A stretch of DNA of 64,000 nt. It comes from Mycteria americana. Lineage: Eukaryota; Chordata; Aves; Ciconiiformes; Ciconiidae. A program made the position numbers and the translations under genes. A model generated the notes under the pieces. It was not told the DNA's origin and ran no database searches. It was given only the letters and a program-made list of their open reading frames with translations. The stretch lies in assembly GCF_035582795.1 (NCBI RefSeq), contig NC_134367.1, positions 81,947,062 to 82,011,061 of the forward strand, written 5' to 3'. Within the stretch, counting starts at the first letter, position 1. Each line of letters opens with the position of its first letter. This document shows positions 37,201 to 56,106 of the stretch, one piece after another.

Positions 37201-40200
37201 GAGCCTTGCGCTGTGCCTGTGTGTTATCTCAAGTTCACACTTCAGTCACTTGATTGATGGACGTAGGGATCAAAGCTGTCGGCAGGGTAAGCCTTGTAAA
37301 CCACAGTACTTGCTATTGCCCTGCTCTTCCTCCACGGCATTGCTGCCCGCTGCTCCGAGTTTCACTGACTGGCCTAGCCACGCAGTCACTGCCTCCGAGA
37401 CTTTCATCTTGCAATTAACGGCCTTGTAAGCCACTTGTAATGCTTTTCTTCCCTCTTGCTTTTTTTTTTTGTTTTGGCTTGATTTTCTGCCTCCTGAGCA
37501 GCGGCCCGAGGACTCTGCCGGCAGAAAGGTGTCAGGGTGCTCTGCGAGGAGGCACGCTGCAGACCTGCACCCACGTTTCGCCATACGGATGTAGGCTCAC
37601 TTTGCTGGCTTGGCTTTTATTTGTCCCCTGACATATGTCTGCAGAGGTCTGACCCACCACTGGCTCTAGTGCTCTGGATGGAGTGTGGAAGACGAGGCGG
37701 TTCTTTAGCCGCACTCAGCTGTCTCCCCTCCATCAGCCCGTTCCCCTAGAAAGCCACCGCATCCCCGTGACGGCAGCTCTTCGCTGGTGTCTGAACCGCT
37801 TGTGCGGAGTGGACACACGCCCCAGGCGCATCCCTTTCTCTGGGGCTGGGATAAGGGCTGTAAGGGCAGCTCCGGGGTGCGTTATCTCCCACCCTGCCAA
37901 CCTGTTACATGCCTTGCACCTACAGTGAGCTGGCTGTCTGCAGACCAGCTTTTCTGCTCTGTATCATGTTGCCCTGCCTTATCTCCCCTCTCCCTAAAGC
38001 GTATCACGTATCGTCATGCATGTCAGAGCCTCCAGAGCTATGACTGCACAGTGGCTGGGAGAGGGATGCCCTTTGATTTCACTGATGCTATTAGGCACCG
38101 GGTTGTCATTTAATACCACAGTAGTTGGGCACCAGCTTATTGAAAACTTAGCTAGCTATGTGTTAATGACCTGTTGCTCGACAGGATATTTTACCCCGCA
38201 GAAACAAATACGGACACGTTTGTAGTGCTACAGAGTTCATCTGTTCTCCTCCTGAAGTGTTGTTCTTTGCTTGCAAGGGTTGGGGTAGCTCGGTTTGGAC
38301 TTGTTAAGGAAAACTCCCGCTGACATGTAGTAGTCTGTTGGATCTTCCCGAGAAGCTGTCAGAGCTGGCAGCGATACTTCACATGGTGTCAAGTGATTGA
38401 TACTCACGTGAAAAGCAGGCAGGGGGGAAACTGAGTTTGCAGCCTGTGGTGGCCTGCGTTGCAGCTCCAGCTGCGTTATGGTTACTGGATCTGAGACTGA
38501 AACCACAGTGTGGTGCCTCCCAGTCCTCAGTGGATGCTTCCCATCGACAGCTTACTGGGACAGGGCTCAGGCAGAACTGATGGCAAAGGACACGTCTCTG
38601 TGTCATACTTCTTTGAATAGCATCTAGCAGTAGGCTGGGAGGAGAGACTTGGACAGCATCTGTAGGGCAGAGCAGATATTCCACGCAGCCGCCGCCTGCA
38701 TCTCTCTTACCGTACTATGGCAGCATCGTAAGGGTCGCCTTCGCTCTCATGGATAAGACAAATAACTGATCCTCTCAGCATCAGCTCAGGTCTTGCGATT
38801 TCCTTCTCTGATGTGTGCATCATGCGGTTCAAGCAGGGGTGTGTGTACGGGTCTTTAATTTAGGGAAAATAATATTGACAAGCCACAGCAGTATCAGTAG
38901 CCAGCAACTTTCAATTACCCTTTTTGTTAGTCTTGGACCTTCCTTGACACATATGTAAAAATGAGGAAAAGGGGCTCATTTGGAAAGGAGAAGAGCTTTG
39001 TAAAATGCTCTCTGGTTTGACAAGTGGGGCCTTGCTGAGCCTGCTGGACCTTGTACTTCATCTCTCTTGGTCAACAGAAGAGGACTGTAATTGCTGAGAA
39101 TCGCTCAGTGCAAAGGGAATTTTGTCCTGGGAGTGTCACCCAAACACTCTGTTAGTTGGCTTGTGGTTCAGTGACATCTAAGATGTCAGGCTCAACCCGC
39201 TAAAGTGGTTTGGGGCTAGGTGTTCACAGAGCTTGCCTGTAGCATGTTGTGGGCATGCCCAGCCTCCCAGTTCAAGCCAGGAAGGACTGGGGATGATGTA
39301 TGAATGATTCCTGACTGGAGGATGAAGGGGAGAAAAAAATTCCAAAATCCACATCGATTGATCTGCTGAAGTCAGGGGGTGGGTGTGATAAAAACTTTCT
39401 CTGGCTTTCAGGCAGGAAATGCCTTGTGGGTGTGGGAGGATCAGTGAATACAGCCCTGTGCATCAGTCAGTACCTGCAGGACAATGTAACGCACCACCTG
39501 GCACAGGTGATTTGGTACATGCATATTTTTGCAAAGGCCGTGCCATAACTCTCTGTAGGCACCATTAAACCAATAGGGTGGGAGTTATGTAAAGCAGTTA
39601 TATTCCATAGGTGGTACCTGAAACCCAAGCTGCGCCCATGCTGAGTGTTAGAAAGGGAAAAATCAGCATTGGGCTTAATTCTTTTGACTTGTCTTGTTTC
39701 TGCTTTTACTCTCACAGCCCTTCCCCTTGCTCTGCACAGCCTGTGGGTGATGTTGTTGTTTGCAAGGCTGTGTGCGAGCTATTCTGTGACTTTTCTTTTA
39801 AAGCAGTTCTTTGAAATTCTGCTGCTTCTGTAATGGGGTTTGAGCGCAGTTGCGTCACTGTTGTGATGGTCTGTCAAGCCATCTAATTGGGTTGTCTCAT
39901 TAAAACTTACAATCAGCACTTACAAGGCAGCAATCCTGTAGTCCAACACTGTATGGCACTGTAGCCAGAGCCATACTGGCTGACCAAGCGCCTGCACATG
40001 GGTTGGGATGTGGATGCAGATGTTGACGGGAACCTGCGTCTCTGTGAACTCAACCCACATCTTCTGAGATGAAGCTTGAATGTATCAGACCACCTCTGAC
40101 TTTACCTTCTCTGCAATGAGACTAACTGGAGCAATTCAGTTAAAGTCAACAAATAGGGGCTTTTAGTCTCCAGTTCAGAGACAAGACTACTTCTGGGATC

Positions 40201-41589
40201 TCAAACTGGACACTCAAGGACCATCCACAAGCCTCTACTGGATAGCTTGGCCTTGACGTTTCTTTTTGTTAGCGAGAGTGTGAGGAGGAAATGGTGCAAG
40301 AAAAGGGCAGATTTGTGTGGTCTCTAATAGAAACTAAATTCTTTGAGTAGCTCCAAAATGCATTTTGGCTTTGAATGGAAACAGTTTATGAAAAAATCCC
40401 TCTACCTGTGCAGGTCAAAATATTAGTTAAACCACTGCAACTGCATTCTCTTATGAGAAGTCCTTTTTTTTTTTTTTTTAAATCTGAGCCATTTATTTCA
40501 GGAGCCTGATTCACTGTCCTTTTTTTTATTTTAACTGCCATGATGACTTCTTCTAGCACCATAGTTGAATTTAACTGGGGGCATGAATTGGAGCTCAGAG
40601 CTCCAGGTCTGGGCACAGAGTGAAAATGAGGGCAGCCTTCCTGCCAACACCAGGCTTAAATTGAACATGGGGTTTAAACTAAACTGCCAGAAACCACTCT
40701 TAAATGTTTGTGCAGGAGCTTTAAGGGTTAAATTAGGCATGTGAACACCTGCATATAGATGCTGCTTTGGCCACTGTGACTCCCAGATACTCAGAGAAGA
40801 GCATCTTGGCTGTTTGGTGCTTCATTGAGTTTGATGCAGAGCGTCCCTCTGACAGAGAAGCATCTTAACAGACGTGAAGGGCACCGCAGCCCCTGACTTT
40901 AAAGGCTGTAGAGCCAAACAAAATACATTTGATGGTTTAGATGTAATAGCCTGCACTGAATCAAGAGCCTGCCTGTTCGAGCCTGTAAGCTCAACAGCTC
41001 TGCACTGAGGGCCTGGAGAAATGAGGGGGAATCATGTTCCTGCAGAAATGCTTTTGGCTGTGACCAAGTGCATGCTCTGGCTGAAACAGGATGGCTGGCC
41101 AGGAGATACTGGCCACCCAGGTGACGTCCTTAGAGAGTTAAGGAGTGTTGATAAACTTTGCTATGCATCAGTTTAACAAACACGTATCCCAGGCTGAGCC
41201 ACATATCATACTGGTCTTCACATAAGCTTGTGTAAATTCTGTTCAGCATCACTTAACGTGCAATAGGGTGTGGACAGCAAAGTTTTCCTTCACCTACCTC
41301 ACACGGTGATCCCCACGTTGGAATCATAGGAAAAAAATCTAAGTGTCACCACTGAAATCTTCTTATTTGGTTGTGTTTTTTAAAGAGTAGTTTAATGTAA
41401 AAGCCTTACTAAGTTCCAGCTGAAAACACTTTGCATCACCCTTTAAAATGTTTTTACTTCAAATTTTGTGGGTTAGCTCTGGGTGAGCACTTCTCTTGGC
41501 TTTTGTGAAAAGCCATAAAACCCCAGACTTTGTGGCTTATTTTAAATCAGAGAATGAAAACACACTGCACGACTCTTCCAAAGACAAAT

Positions 41590-41935
41590 TTTCTTTCATT
41601 TTTAAAAATCCCATCTAATTGTCATTAATCAAGCCATCCCGTGAGCTAATAAGATGGAGGCGGGGAATGGAATGCCATTCCGGCTCAGGCAGCTGTTGCG
41701 CGTGTCAACCAGTTTCAAAACTCTTGGCAAAAGTTGTAAATGCAATTCTAATGAGATTGACTTGTCTGCAACTAGCAAACAAATACCAGCCGCACCAAAA
41801 TGTTTGTTTGCTGTGGGACTTAACGGAGATTGTGTTAACGGTTCTGCATTCAAGGGTACATGTCAAGAAAAGTTCAGATCAAGCATAAGGCAGTGACACT
41901 GGAATGCAGCTTTCTCCAAAATGGTCGCTTATATA
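41590..41935. promoter_or_regulatory. Candidate conserved non-coding element
   Basis: About 350 bases of even, non-repetitive composition with homeodomain-type words (GTCATTAATCAAG, CTAATGAGATTGA) and no sustained exon with splice sites. It resembles deeply conserved enhancers in texture only; the call is inference. Confidence 0.25.
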
Positions 41936-42196
41936 AAACCAGAGAAAAAGCCTCCCCCTTCTCTTTTTTCTCCCCCACCCACCCCCCCATCAGGCCTCTT
42001 AACTTTCTGCTATCTCAGTGCATGAGCTTCTTTGCAAAGGCTGCATAAGCAAGCTACAAACGGAAGTACGTTTTCTACTGGTATGTTTGAGGACGGGCTC
42101 CTGGTAGGGGACAGACTCCTGAGGCACTCTACAGCATGTCTCACCTCCCAGGCACCCCCAGCTGGGTACGGCTCCATCAGCAGCCCAGGTTGGTTA

Positions 42197-42412
42197 CAGA
42201 ATCACAGAATCATATAGGTTGGAAAAGACCTTTAAGATCATCCAGTCCAACCGTAAACCTAACACTACTAAGACCACCACTAGACCATGTCTCTAAGCAC
42301 CTCATCCAAACGTCCTTTAAATACCTCCAGGGATGGCGACTCAACCACTTCCCTGGGCAGCCTGTCCCAATGCTTGATAACTCTTTCAGTGAAGTAAAAT
42401 TTCCTAATTTTA
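42197..42412 (-). mobile_element. CR1 LINE fragment, 3' end, minus orientation
   Basis: The plus strand starts with the CR1 terminal repeat (ACAGAATCACAGAATCATAT) and then GGTTGGAAAAGACCTTTAAG, the well-known CR1 3' end in reverse. On the minus strand the end of ORF2 reads [20 protein letters not shown], then [15 protein letters not shown]. The copy is 5'-truncated to about 215 bases; resemblance stops near 42412. Confidence 0.92.
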
Positions 42413-42429
42413 GGTTGTGGAGAAGAAGA

Positions 42430-45400
42430 GAAGAGGCTCTCAGCTGAGCCACCCAAGGTCTCCAGAATGAGAGCATAGCATTGAGAGACCAATAAACAGC
42501 TTGATCATCCACCAGACCCGACTGCCAAGCTGATTACAGCTGGTTTTCACAAAGCCTGGTTAAACAGAACATTGGTTCACTGGGTTGTAATCCTGTTCAG
42601 CTAAGCCACCTTAGTGGGCCAGGCACTGCAGATGCAATGTACCCACACCTGGGTGGGCACCTAGGTAAATCAGCACATCAGTGACTTCTTGCAGAACCAC
42701 CAAGGAGACCACCAAACTTGTGTGGCTGGAGAAAGCCAAGCAACGGAAATACCTAAATTTCAGAGAAGTCAGGTCTCAGGTAAGCCAACAGCACTTTACC
42801 CCAACCATGAAGTATCTATAACACTGCAGTACAACTTGCAATCTTCCACATCTTTTTCCTCTTCCTCAGCAAAAATGGGAATCCCATTTTTTAAGTTTCC
42901 TCTTATGGTTCTTTGATCTAAAGTGCAGAGGACTGGTTGAATTTTTGGTACCATGACGACTCTCTTGCCAGTACCCCTCTAATGTGTGTCTTGTGCCAAA
43001 GAATATTCATTATTGTAGGCTACAGTGAAGTCCATTCCTACCCCCACTTGAGCCTCTGAAACGAACAGTGAAGTTGAACTTTGCCAGCAACTGTTAGGAA
43101 AAGGGCCAAGAACAGCCTAACAGGAAAGATACTGAGGAATTTTTGTTTGTTTTTCTGCTAAACCATGTTTTTGTAATTATGAATACTTTGTTGAAATTGC
43201 TTAGAAAAGGAAGTGCACGTAAAATGGTCCATACAATTAAACTAACTACATATTAGAGTTGAAAGAATATAAGGCTGGTCTCACTGTTGCACTCACACAG
43301 ACAAAACCCCTCCTCAAAAGGACTTTGGCTTGAGAAGGCAGATCTGGAGACAAATCTTAGTTAACTTCAGGCCCATGTGCCATATTGTCTGGTTTATGAC
43401 TGTCCCAAATGGCCTAAAAGCAAAGGACATTCACACTAAACAAAAGCAATGGCTGAAAGAAAGAGAAGGAGGAACTGGAAAGCTGTCATTTCCAAATCCC
43501 TTCTACTCAAAAGTTGGTTCCTGACTCTGGATCAGAAACCCTGAACAAGACAGCAATTACTTTATGCTCCTAAAACTATCTTCCACTAGACTCAGGAGAA
43601 ACAGGACTACTTTATTTTGTTCAGATTCAAATGGATGCTGCTTTAATCATTCCCCACTTGCTCCTGCCACTTCTCCCCAAGCTTAGGTTTGCAAAATCCA
43701 GAATCGCTATACTGAGATCACTCGCCAAGGCAGCTTTCTCTTGCTTTCCAGGGTAGATGATTCTGGGGTATCAAAAAAAAGTTTTTCAAGTGCAGGAAAT
43801 TACAACTTTGTCCCCTAAGTAAACAAATAATGTAAAGGAGTAAGCTGCAGTAGGACCACTTCAAACTGCTACACTTCAAATAGTGTTTTATAATTTCCAT
43901 TTAAATGGTTTTCTCTAGGAAACGGCAATAAAATAGAAGCAGCCCACTCCTGACTCCCAGCGCACTGAGGCATATGTAGTGTTACAGGCATATCTCACTG
44001 TAAAAGGAAAAATGTCATCCTAGAGTAAGAAAGCTCAGTATTTGGTTTATCAAACAACATTCTATGATTCAGCCTTAAGAAAGTCTTGGGTTTAGTTAAA
44101 GGAAAATTAAACTTATCCTTGACTGATATAGTGAATGATACAGTGAACTAAACTTTCAGAAGCATGTATGCAATATATATGTCCTGTCAAGCACTTTCAC
44201 TTTCCATAGTAACAAGCCGCCTCCCTGTACGCAAAATGGATTTGACACATAAACAATATTGCTGAAAACCATGTCCAAAAATAAAGCAAGGTCTACTTTA
44301 TTACAAAACTAGCTTTTAAGGCCGATTCTGACCTTGTATGGTCCCTTATATAAGCAGCAGTATGCTGCCATTTGGCTGAGAGCAAAATAAAGCCTCCCAT
44401 CTCAATAAACAGTACCGCAAAGCACATTATAGCGGGAAACTGGTAAAGTACATATGAGTATTTTTACTCACACCGTGTGTAATTGTGTTGAAGCCTGTGA
44501 TAGCAACTAACTATTGCCATCTTAAGGTGGCCCTCAGTATTGCTGCAGATGAAGTCGAGCTAGCTGTTGCTGCTCCTGTGCACTGTTCCTGTTATATAGC
44601 CCATCACTTGCATGTTCTTGAACAAGGTGGTTAGAAGCGCTCCCTCCAAGATTAGTCAAATCCTGCAGTACAACTCTCTTTTGAAATATACATGTAACGT
44701 GTTTAATATTAAGAAAAAGTATTCCAAGATTAACGTTTTCCCTCTCCCTCCTTTCTCTTACATAAAATTGTATTAAAAGACATCTAATCCCCGGCCAAGT
44801 AATCTGCCAAACACAGACCTCTGCTTGTAGCAACCCTAGGTGGTACTGTTGCATTTGTTTTGCCTAGCTGTACCTCTATAGCCTACCTGCCTAGACAGTT
44901 CTGTAACTAGATAGTGCTCAAAGTGCTTCATAAACTATTAATTTACATTGTAGACATGGTGTGAGACGACTACTGACCTGATTTATACATAGGAAGTACA
45001 GACACGGAACTAAGGAGAGTTGCAGACAGTCAGGGTATTCCTACCTTCCAGCCTTAGGTGATGAGTCTTCGCAAACAAAGCTAAGCAACTTGGTGGATTA
45101 AAAAAAAAAAACCAAAAACAAACAAAAAACCCCTCTTGGTGTCTTTTATCTGTAAGACACGACATCTGTAATTTTTGAATGTGTTTTAATACTAATGAGC
45201 AAGCAAGTAACTTCTAGCTGAGCAGCCTGTGAACATTTTTGTACTCACACATCTTCTGTCACTCCTGCAACTCCCGACTCTGAGCACGAGCGGTGATGAC
45301 ATCAGGGAAGGGCATAACTGGGAAGTTAAAAACAAATTGGGACACAAACCTTCCCACATCACCGATTCCAAACCCATCCACAGAGGGAGTGAATGCAGTG

Positions 45401-45640
45401 CTACCTTCTGTAAAAGAAATTTGGTATTTTCAGCCCAATGGGCCTGTGAAAAAGCTTCCATCCCCTGCTGGTTCTTCAGCCAGATGTACTCTGCAGGGAA
45501 ATGGAAAACTGAAAAGGAAACAAAATGGCCATCCCATCTGCACAAGTGCTCCAACAGGATAGCACTGACACACGGTGGCAGGAAAACTTGCATCCCCGGT
45601 ACCTGCTGTTGTATTGCTTCTGAGATTGCAAATGAGACCT
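42430..45640. other. No gene recognised between the two CR1 copies
   Basis: A/T-rich intergenic DNA with an A-rich run at 45101-45130. Open frames on both strands at 45192-45642 (133 and 137 residues) overlap each other and show no known motif. Confidence 0.5.
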
Positions 45641-45649
45641 GAACACTCT

Positions 45650-46200
45650 AATCACAGAATCACAGAATCATATAGGTTGGAAAAGACCTTTAAGATCATC
45701 GAGTCCAACCATAAACCTAACACTACCAAGACCACCACTACACCATGTCTCTAAGCACCTCATCCAAACGTCCTTTAAATACCTCCAGGGATGGCGACTC
45801 AACCACTTCCCTGGGCAGCCTGTTCCAATGCTTGATAACCCTCTCGGTGAAGAAAAATTTCCTAAGATCCAGTCTAAACCTCCCCTGGCACAACTTGAGG
45901 CCATTTCCTCTTGTCCTATCACTTGTTACCTGGGAGAAGAGACCGACCCCCACCTCTCTACAACCTCCTTTCAGGTAGTTGTAGAGAGCGATAAGGTCTC
46001 CCCTCAGCCTCCTTTTCTCCAGGCTAAACAGTCCCAGCTCCCTCAGCCGCTCCTCATAAGACTTCTGCTCCAGACCCTTCACCAGCTTCATTGCCCTTCT
46101 CTGCACCCGCTCCAGTACCTCAATATCCCTCTTGTAGTGGGGGGCCCAAAACTGAACACAGTATTCGAGGTGCGGCCTCACCAGTGCCGAGTACAGGGGC
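45650..46200 (-). mobile_element. CR1 LINE fragment with intact ORF2 C-terminal frame, minus orientation
   Basis: A non-LTR retrotransposon piece of about 550 bases, 5'-truncated as is usual for CR1. The 3' end carries the 8-bp terminal repeat at 45651-45670. The minus strand from 46181 to 45738 is open for 147 residues of the reverse-transcriptase C-terminal region: [20 protein letters not shown], then [20 protein letters not shown], and [20 protein letters not shown]. No stop or frameshift has built up. A possible 7-base match (TAATCAC) flanks both ends, but it overlaps the terminal repeat, so a target duplication is not established. Confidence 0.95.
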
Positions 46201-46204
46201 AGCT

Positions 46205-48180
46205 GTTATAATCACCTATTACTTCTCCTGAAACAACATACAGAGACAGGCCTAGATGCCACAAACTAAAACAAGCCATTCCTAAAATCTGTTGGACATG
46301 CATTTATTTTGGATGTAAAAATTTATCCTTAAATATAAAAGCATCCAAATTTATAAAAATTTTTTAAAATTGAATCAGTGCAACTCTCCTACACATTTGG
46401 CACACATTTGTTCTTACAGGAACATCAAATTAATTCAGGTACAAATCAGATAGTTCCCCTTGTTTGTTGCCCTTCCCTTCACTGTTTAGATCTCGCATAC
46501 TGCAAACAGACCTGTCCCAAGGCAGGCGTGTCAACTTGTGACCCTCAGCTGCTCTTCTTTGCAACTTAAAATACTATTCAGTTTCACCAGACTTCACCAA
46601 CTCTGCATAGAGCTGTAACAATCTTGTGAAACATTTGAGCAATTCAACATAAATATGGTATCAAAGACAGCTGAGCTTCAAGTGCTTTAATTGAATTTTA
46701 TAGAAGTAACAGAGCATGTATTTAATTTGGTATTGCTGATTTGTACTTTAAATATACACAAGCTTTCTGTTCTTAGAATTACTGCAGCATGTGCAGTTTG
46801 CCCAGTACAGAACAGCAGATAGCTAGACATTCATACAACTAACCTTGCCCACTTACGATGACTTTTGCAAATAACGTTAGACATCCCATCAAGTTACCTG
46901 AACCTGTCTGGAAGTTCTGATTTGTGTGACCAAGTGACTTCAGCCCCAGTGTTACTCAGACTGGGATGCTGCGCTCCTTCCTTGCTGCCCAGCTACCGAG
47001 GGATGCAGTGTTCCCTCCTTACTCTGCCCAAGAGTGGCACCCAGTGGTCAAGTGTTTTCATGAACACTTTGGGAAACGGCTACTGTTCCGAGTTCCCACT
47101 CACTGGATTTCCTAAACACAGCTAGGGTCAGTTTAAATGCACTAGCCGTTTGACTACTGAGGTTCAAAATGCTACCCACTATTTAAACTGCCTAGAAAGC
47201 CTCAGGCTACCATCGCTGGTGAAGACTAGCCAGAGCTAGGAAAAATGCACAGCACCTGAAATGCTGCACAGAAGGCAGTCAGCCACCTCCAAACAGGAGA
47301 CGAGGTTACTGTACAGTCAAACACATCAGCAAAATCATTCTTTTAAAAAACTAGTATGCCACCTCAAGCAACGAGATATTTCATTTGTCCTTTTCTAAAT
47401 AGCTACAGACTGTGAAAGGATTCCTGGGCAAGAGAAGACTGTTTTGCCCTGGATGATGCAGCTCTGCTTTTCTAAAGGGCCTAGTACTCAAGCCAATTTC
47501 CAGGAGTGCTATACAGCACATCAGACAAACAGCCTTGATGCAATTTCCCAAGAATCATAAGCAGTAGTAGAGCTAACAAAGCCCCCAGACATTAACAGGC
47601 ATGCAGGAATCTCCATACTAAGTTATTTTCCATCAGTAGGCAGAAAAGGATGATGCTTCAGATTTTGGGCATTAACCGAATAGAAACACATGGAGGTGAG
47701 CCCAGATGCAGAGTCCAGGACTAAACTCTGGAAGATTCCATTTAACATTCTTCCCTCTTACACAGAGAAATTGGTTTCAGGTGACTCATATTTATAGTCT
47801 CTGTAAATAAGTACAGAGAGGTCAAATGCCAGCACAGCATGTAGAGAGATAAAGGAGAAGATAGGAAAAGCAAGCTATGAAGTGCAGAGAAGGCAGCACG
47901 AACACGACAAATGCTTTTCTCACTAAGCCAAGGCCAAACTGAAAGCATTATCAGGAAAGCCTGTGAACCTAAATTTTAGTAAGTTTAAACTCCTCCACAT
48001 TGTAGCAAAAGGGATTGTAAGAAGGGGATTAAATTGACATTGGAATTAGACTGATCAATAGATTAAGATGAGATGGACGAAACTGACTTGTAACTCTTAG
48101 CCGCTTCCTTACCCTGAACTGCTCTGGTTTCCAAAACACACAATCACTTCTAATAAAGGTAGAAAATACTCAGCATTACA
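46205..48180. other. No gene recognised downstream of PSMB1
   Basis: A/T-rich sequence between the CR1 copy and the PSMB1 3' end. No exon of the next expected gene (FAM120B in human order) was recognised. Confidence 0.5.
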
Positions 48181-48202
48181 GTAGTCAAACTTCTTGAAAA
48201 CA

Positions 48203-48208
48203 TTTAAT
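48203..48208 (-). promoter_or_regulatory. PSMB1: PSMB1 poly(A) signal, ATTAAA variant
   Basis: The minus strand reads ATTAAA about 70 bases past the PSMB1 stop codon. No canonical AATAAA lies between it and the stop. It implies a very short 3' UTR ending near 48185, which is inferred and not shown. Confidence 0.5.
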
Positions 48209-48275
48209 AAGACCAATGTCTTCATAATACAGGTAAATTGTACATCACAGATTTCGTGTTTATAAGTGAGCTGAA

Positions 48276-54958
<6,683 letters not shown>

Positions 54959-54990
54959 CCCGGCAGCCTAGCTCGCTGCTGTCTCACGGC

Positions 54991-55015
54991 AAAATGGCGG
55001 CAGCAGAGCCGGAAG
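54991..55015 (+). promoter_or_regulatory. YY1-type motif next to an ETS-type motif, PSMB1 side
   Basis: AAAATGGCGGC at 54991-55001 matches the YY1 consensus (core ATGGCGGC), and CCGGAAG at 55009-55015 matches an ETS/GABP site. The pair lies 33 bases upstream of the PSMB1 start codon, where core promoter elements of TATA-less housekeeping genes often stand. This is a motif match only. Confidence 0.5.
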
Positions 55016-55968
55016 CGGCGGTCCACCGCTCTAGGCGAGCAAGAGCCCGTCTCGTCTGCTCTGGAGGACGCCCAGTCCGCGCGGGCGGGCGGTGGGGGCG
55101 GCGGCGCGGGGCGTCCGCGGCCGTTGGGAGGGCGCTGCGGGAGCCCTGCTGCCACCGGCCCTCGGCCCTTCCACCGCTCCCCGCCAGCGGGCAGGCTGCG
55201 GGCCCCCTGCGTGCCCGGCCCCGCAGGGCCTTTCCCAGCCCGGCCTAGGCGGGGTTCCAGTCCAGCCCGGTCCAGCACCGGTTCTTGCCCGGTCCGAGCG
55301 CTGTCAGGCCCGGTCTTCTCAGTGCCTGGCCATGGGAGCGAGCAGGTTGATAGCAGCTGTGGTGAGGTGATCAAAGACCACCTTGTGTTTGAGCAGACGG
55401 GGAGCGGGGTGGCTCCCGCTCTGGAAAAGGGGGGAGCACCCTGAGAAACGCTGCGAAGAGTCAGGGTCAGGAGGCACACGAGGCCCTTGAGGCGGGTCAC
55501 GGTGCGGTGCCAGGCACCGCGGCACAAGTAGCCACACGCGGGAAGGGCTGGGGTAGGGGCACGAATAGGTGCCCGGGGAGAAGGACGGGGGAGCAGGGAG
55601 CTGCAGGGGACGCGTGTGGCCCTCCACAGAATCGCATCCCTCTGCTTGGGAAGAAGCGCTGCTGGCGCTGAAGCCTCCCTGGGAGCTGTGCACAGGTAGC
55701 GGCGACAGCTGCGAGGCGGGGACGCTGCGGGGTGCGCGACTCCGCAGCAACGAGCAAGGGGCGGCGATGGGTACGGCTAGAAAATGGGGAACAGCCTTCC
55801 GGCACACGAGCCTGCGGCCAGGCCTGGCGCAGGAGCCACGCGAGCCAACGCTGGGCGCTGCTGGGGAGCAACGGCCGCTGCCCGCCCCGGCAAGGCGCCG
55901 GCCGACGCCGCTCCTTGGGCTGGCAGGCCGGCGGCCGCCTCAGCAGCCCAGCCCCGGCGCCCTCACTG

Positions 55969-56014
55969 AAGATGGCGGCGGGGAAGGCGGTGCGGGCGCG
56001 CGGCGGAAGTGACG
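55969..56014 (+). promoter_or_regulatory. YY1-type motif next to an ETS/CRE-like motif, TBP side
   Basis: AAGATGGCGGC at 55969-55979 is a near-perfect YY1 site, and CGGAAGT followed by GACG at 56004-56014 resembles an ETS site abutting a CRE half-site. Such sites commonly sit at or just after the start of transcription in TATA-less promoters, so they mark the probable TBP start region. Confidence 0.5.
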
Positions 56015-56106
56015 CGCTCGGGACGCGCCGGCGGCGCGGGCGCGGGGCGCAGCTTGGCTCCCGCGGGCGCTGTGCGGCAGCGGCGGGGTGGCGCCGGCAG
56101 CGGCAG
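55969..56106 (+). other. TBP: Likely non-coding first exon of TBP (5' UTR)
   Basis: The GC-rich stretch ends in GGCAG|GTACCG, a good splice donor at 56107, just downstream of the YY1-type site. The left edge is a guess. TBP is known to start with a non-coding exon in this position in mammals. The intervening intron would run to 57927 and is GC-rich for its first 700 bases, then A/T-rich, with no other feature seen. Confidence 0.45.

Noticed and set aside
40960-41000. tRNA gene suggested by GTTCGAGCC
   Set aside because: Only a B-box-like word is present. No A box, acceptor stem or anticodon arm could be folded around it.
45738-46181. 147-residue minus-strand protein as a host gene
   Set aside because: It is the C-terminal part of the CR1 reverse-transcriptase ORF, not a cellular gene.
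45649-46215. TAATCAC as a target-site duplication of the CR1 copy
   Set aside because: The left copy overlaps the CR1 terminal repeat, so the match may be chance.
1-48000. Exons of FAM120B or DLL1, the neighbours of PSMB1 in human
   Set aside because: No segment matched what I know of either protein, and neither the large first coding exon of FAM120B nor DLL1 EGF repeats are present.
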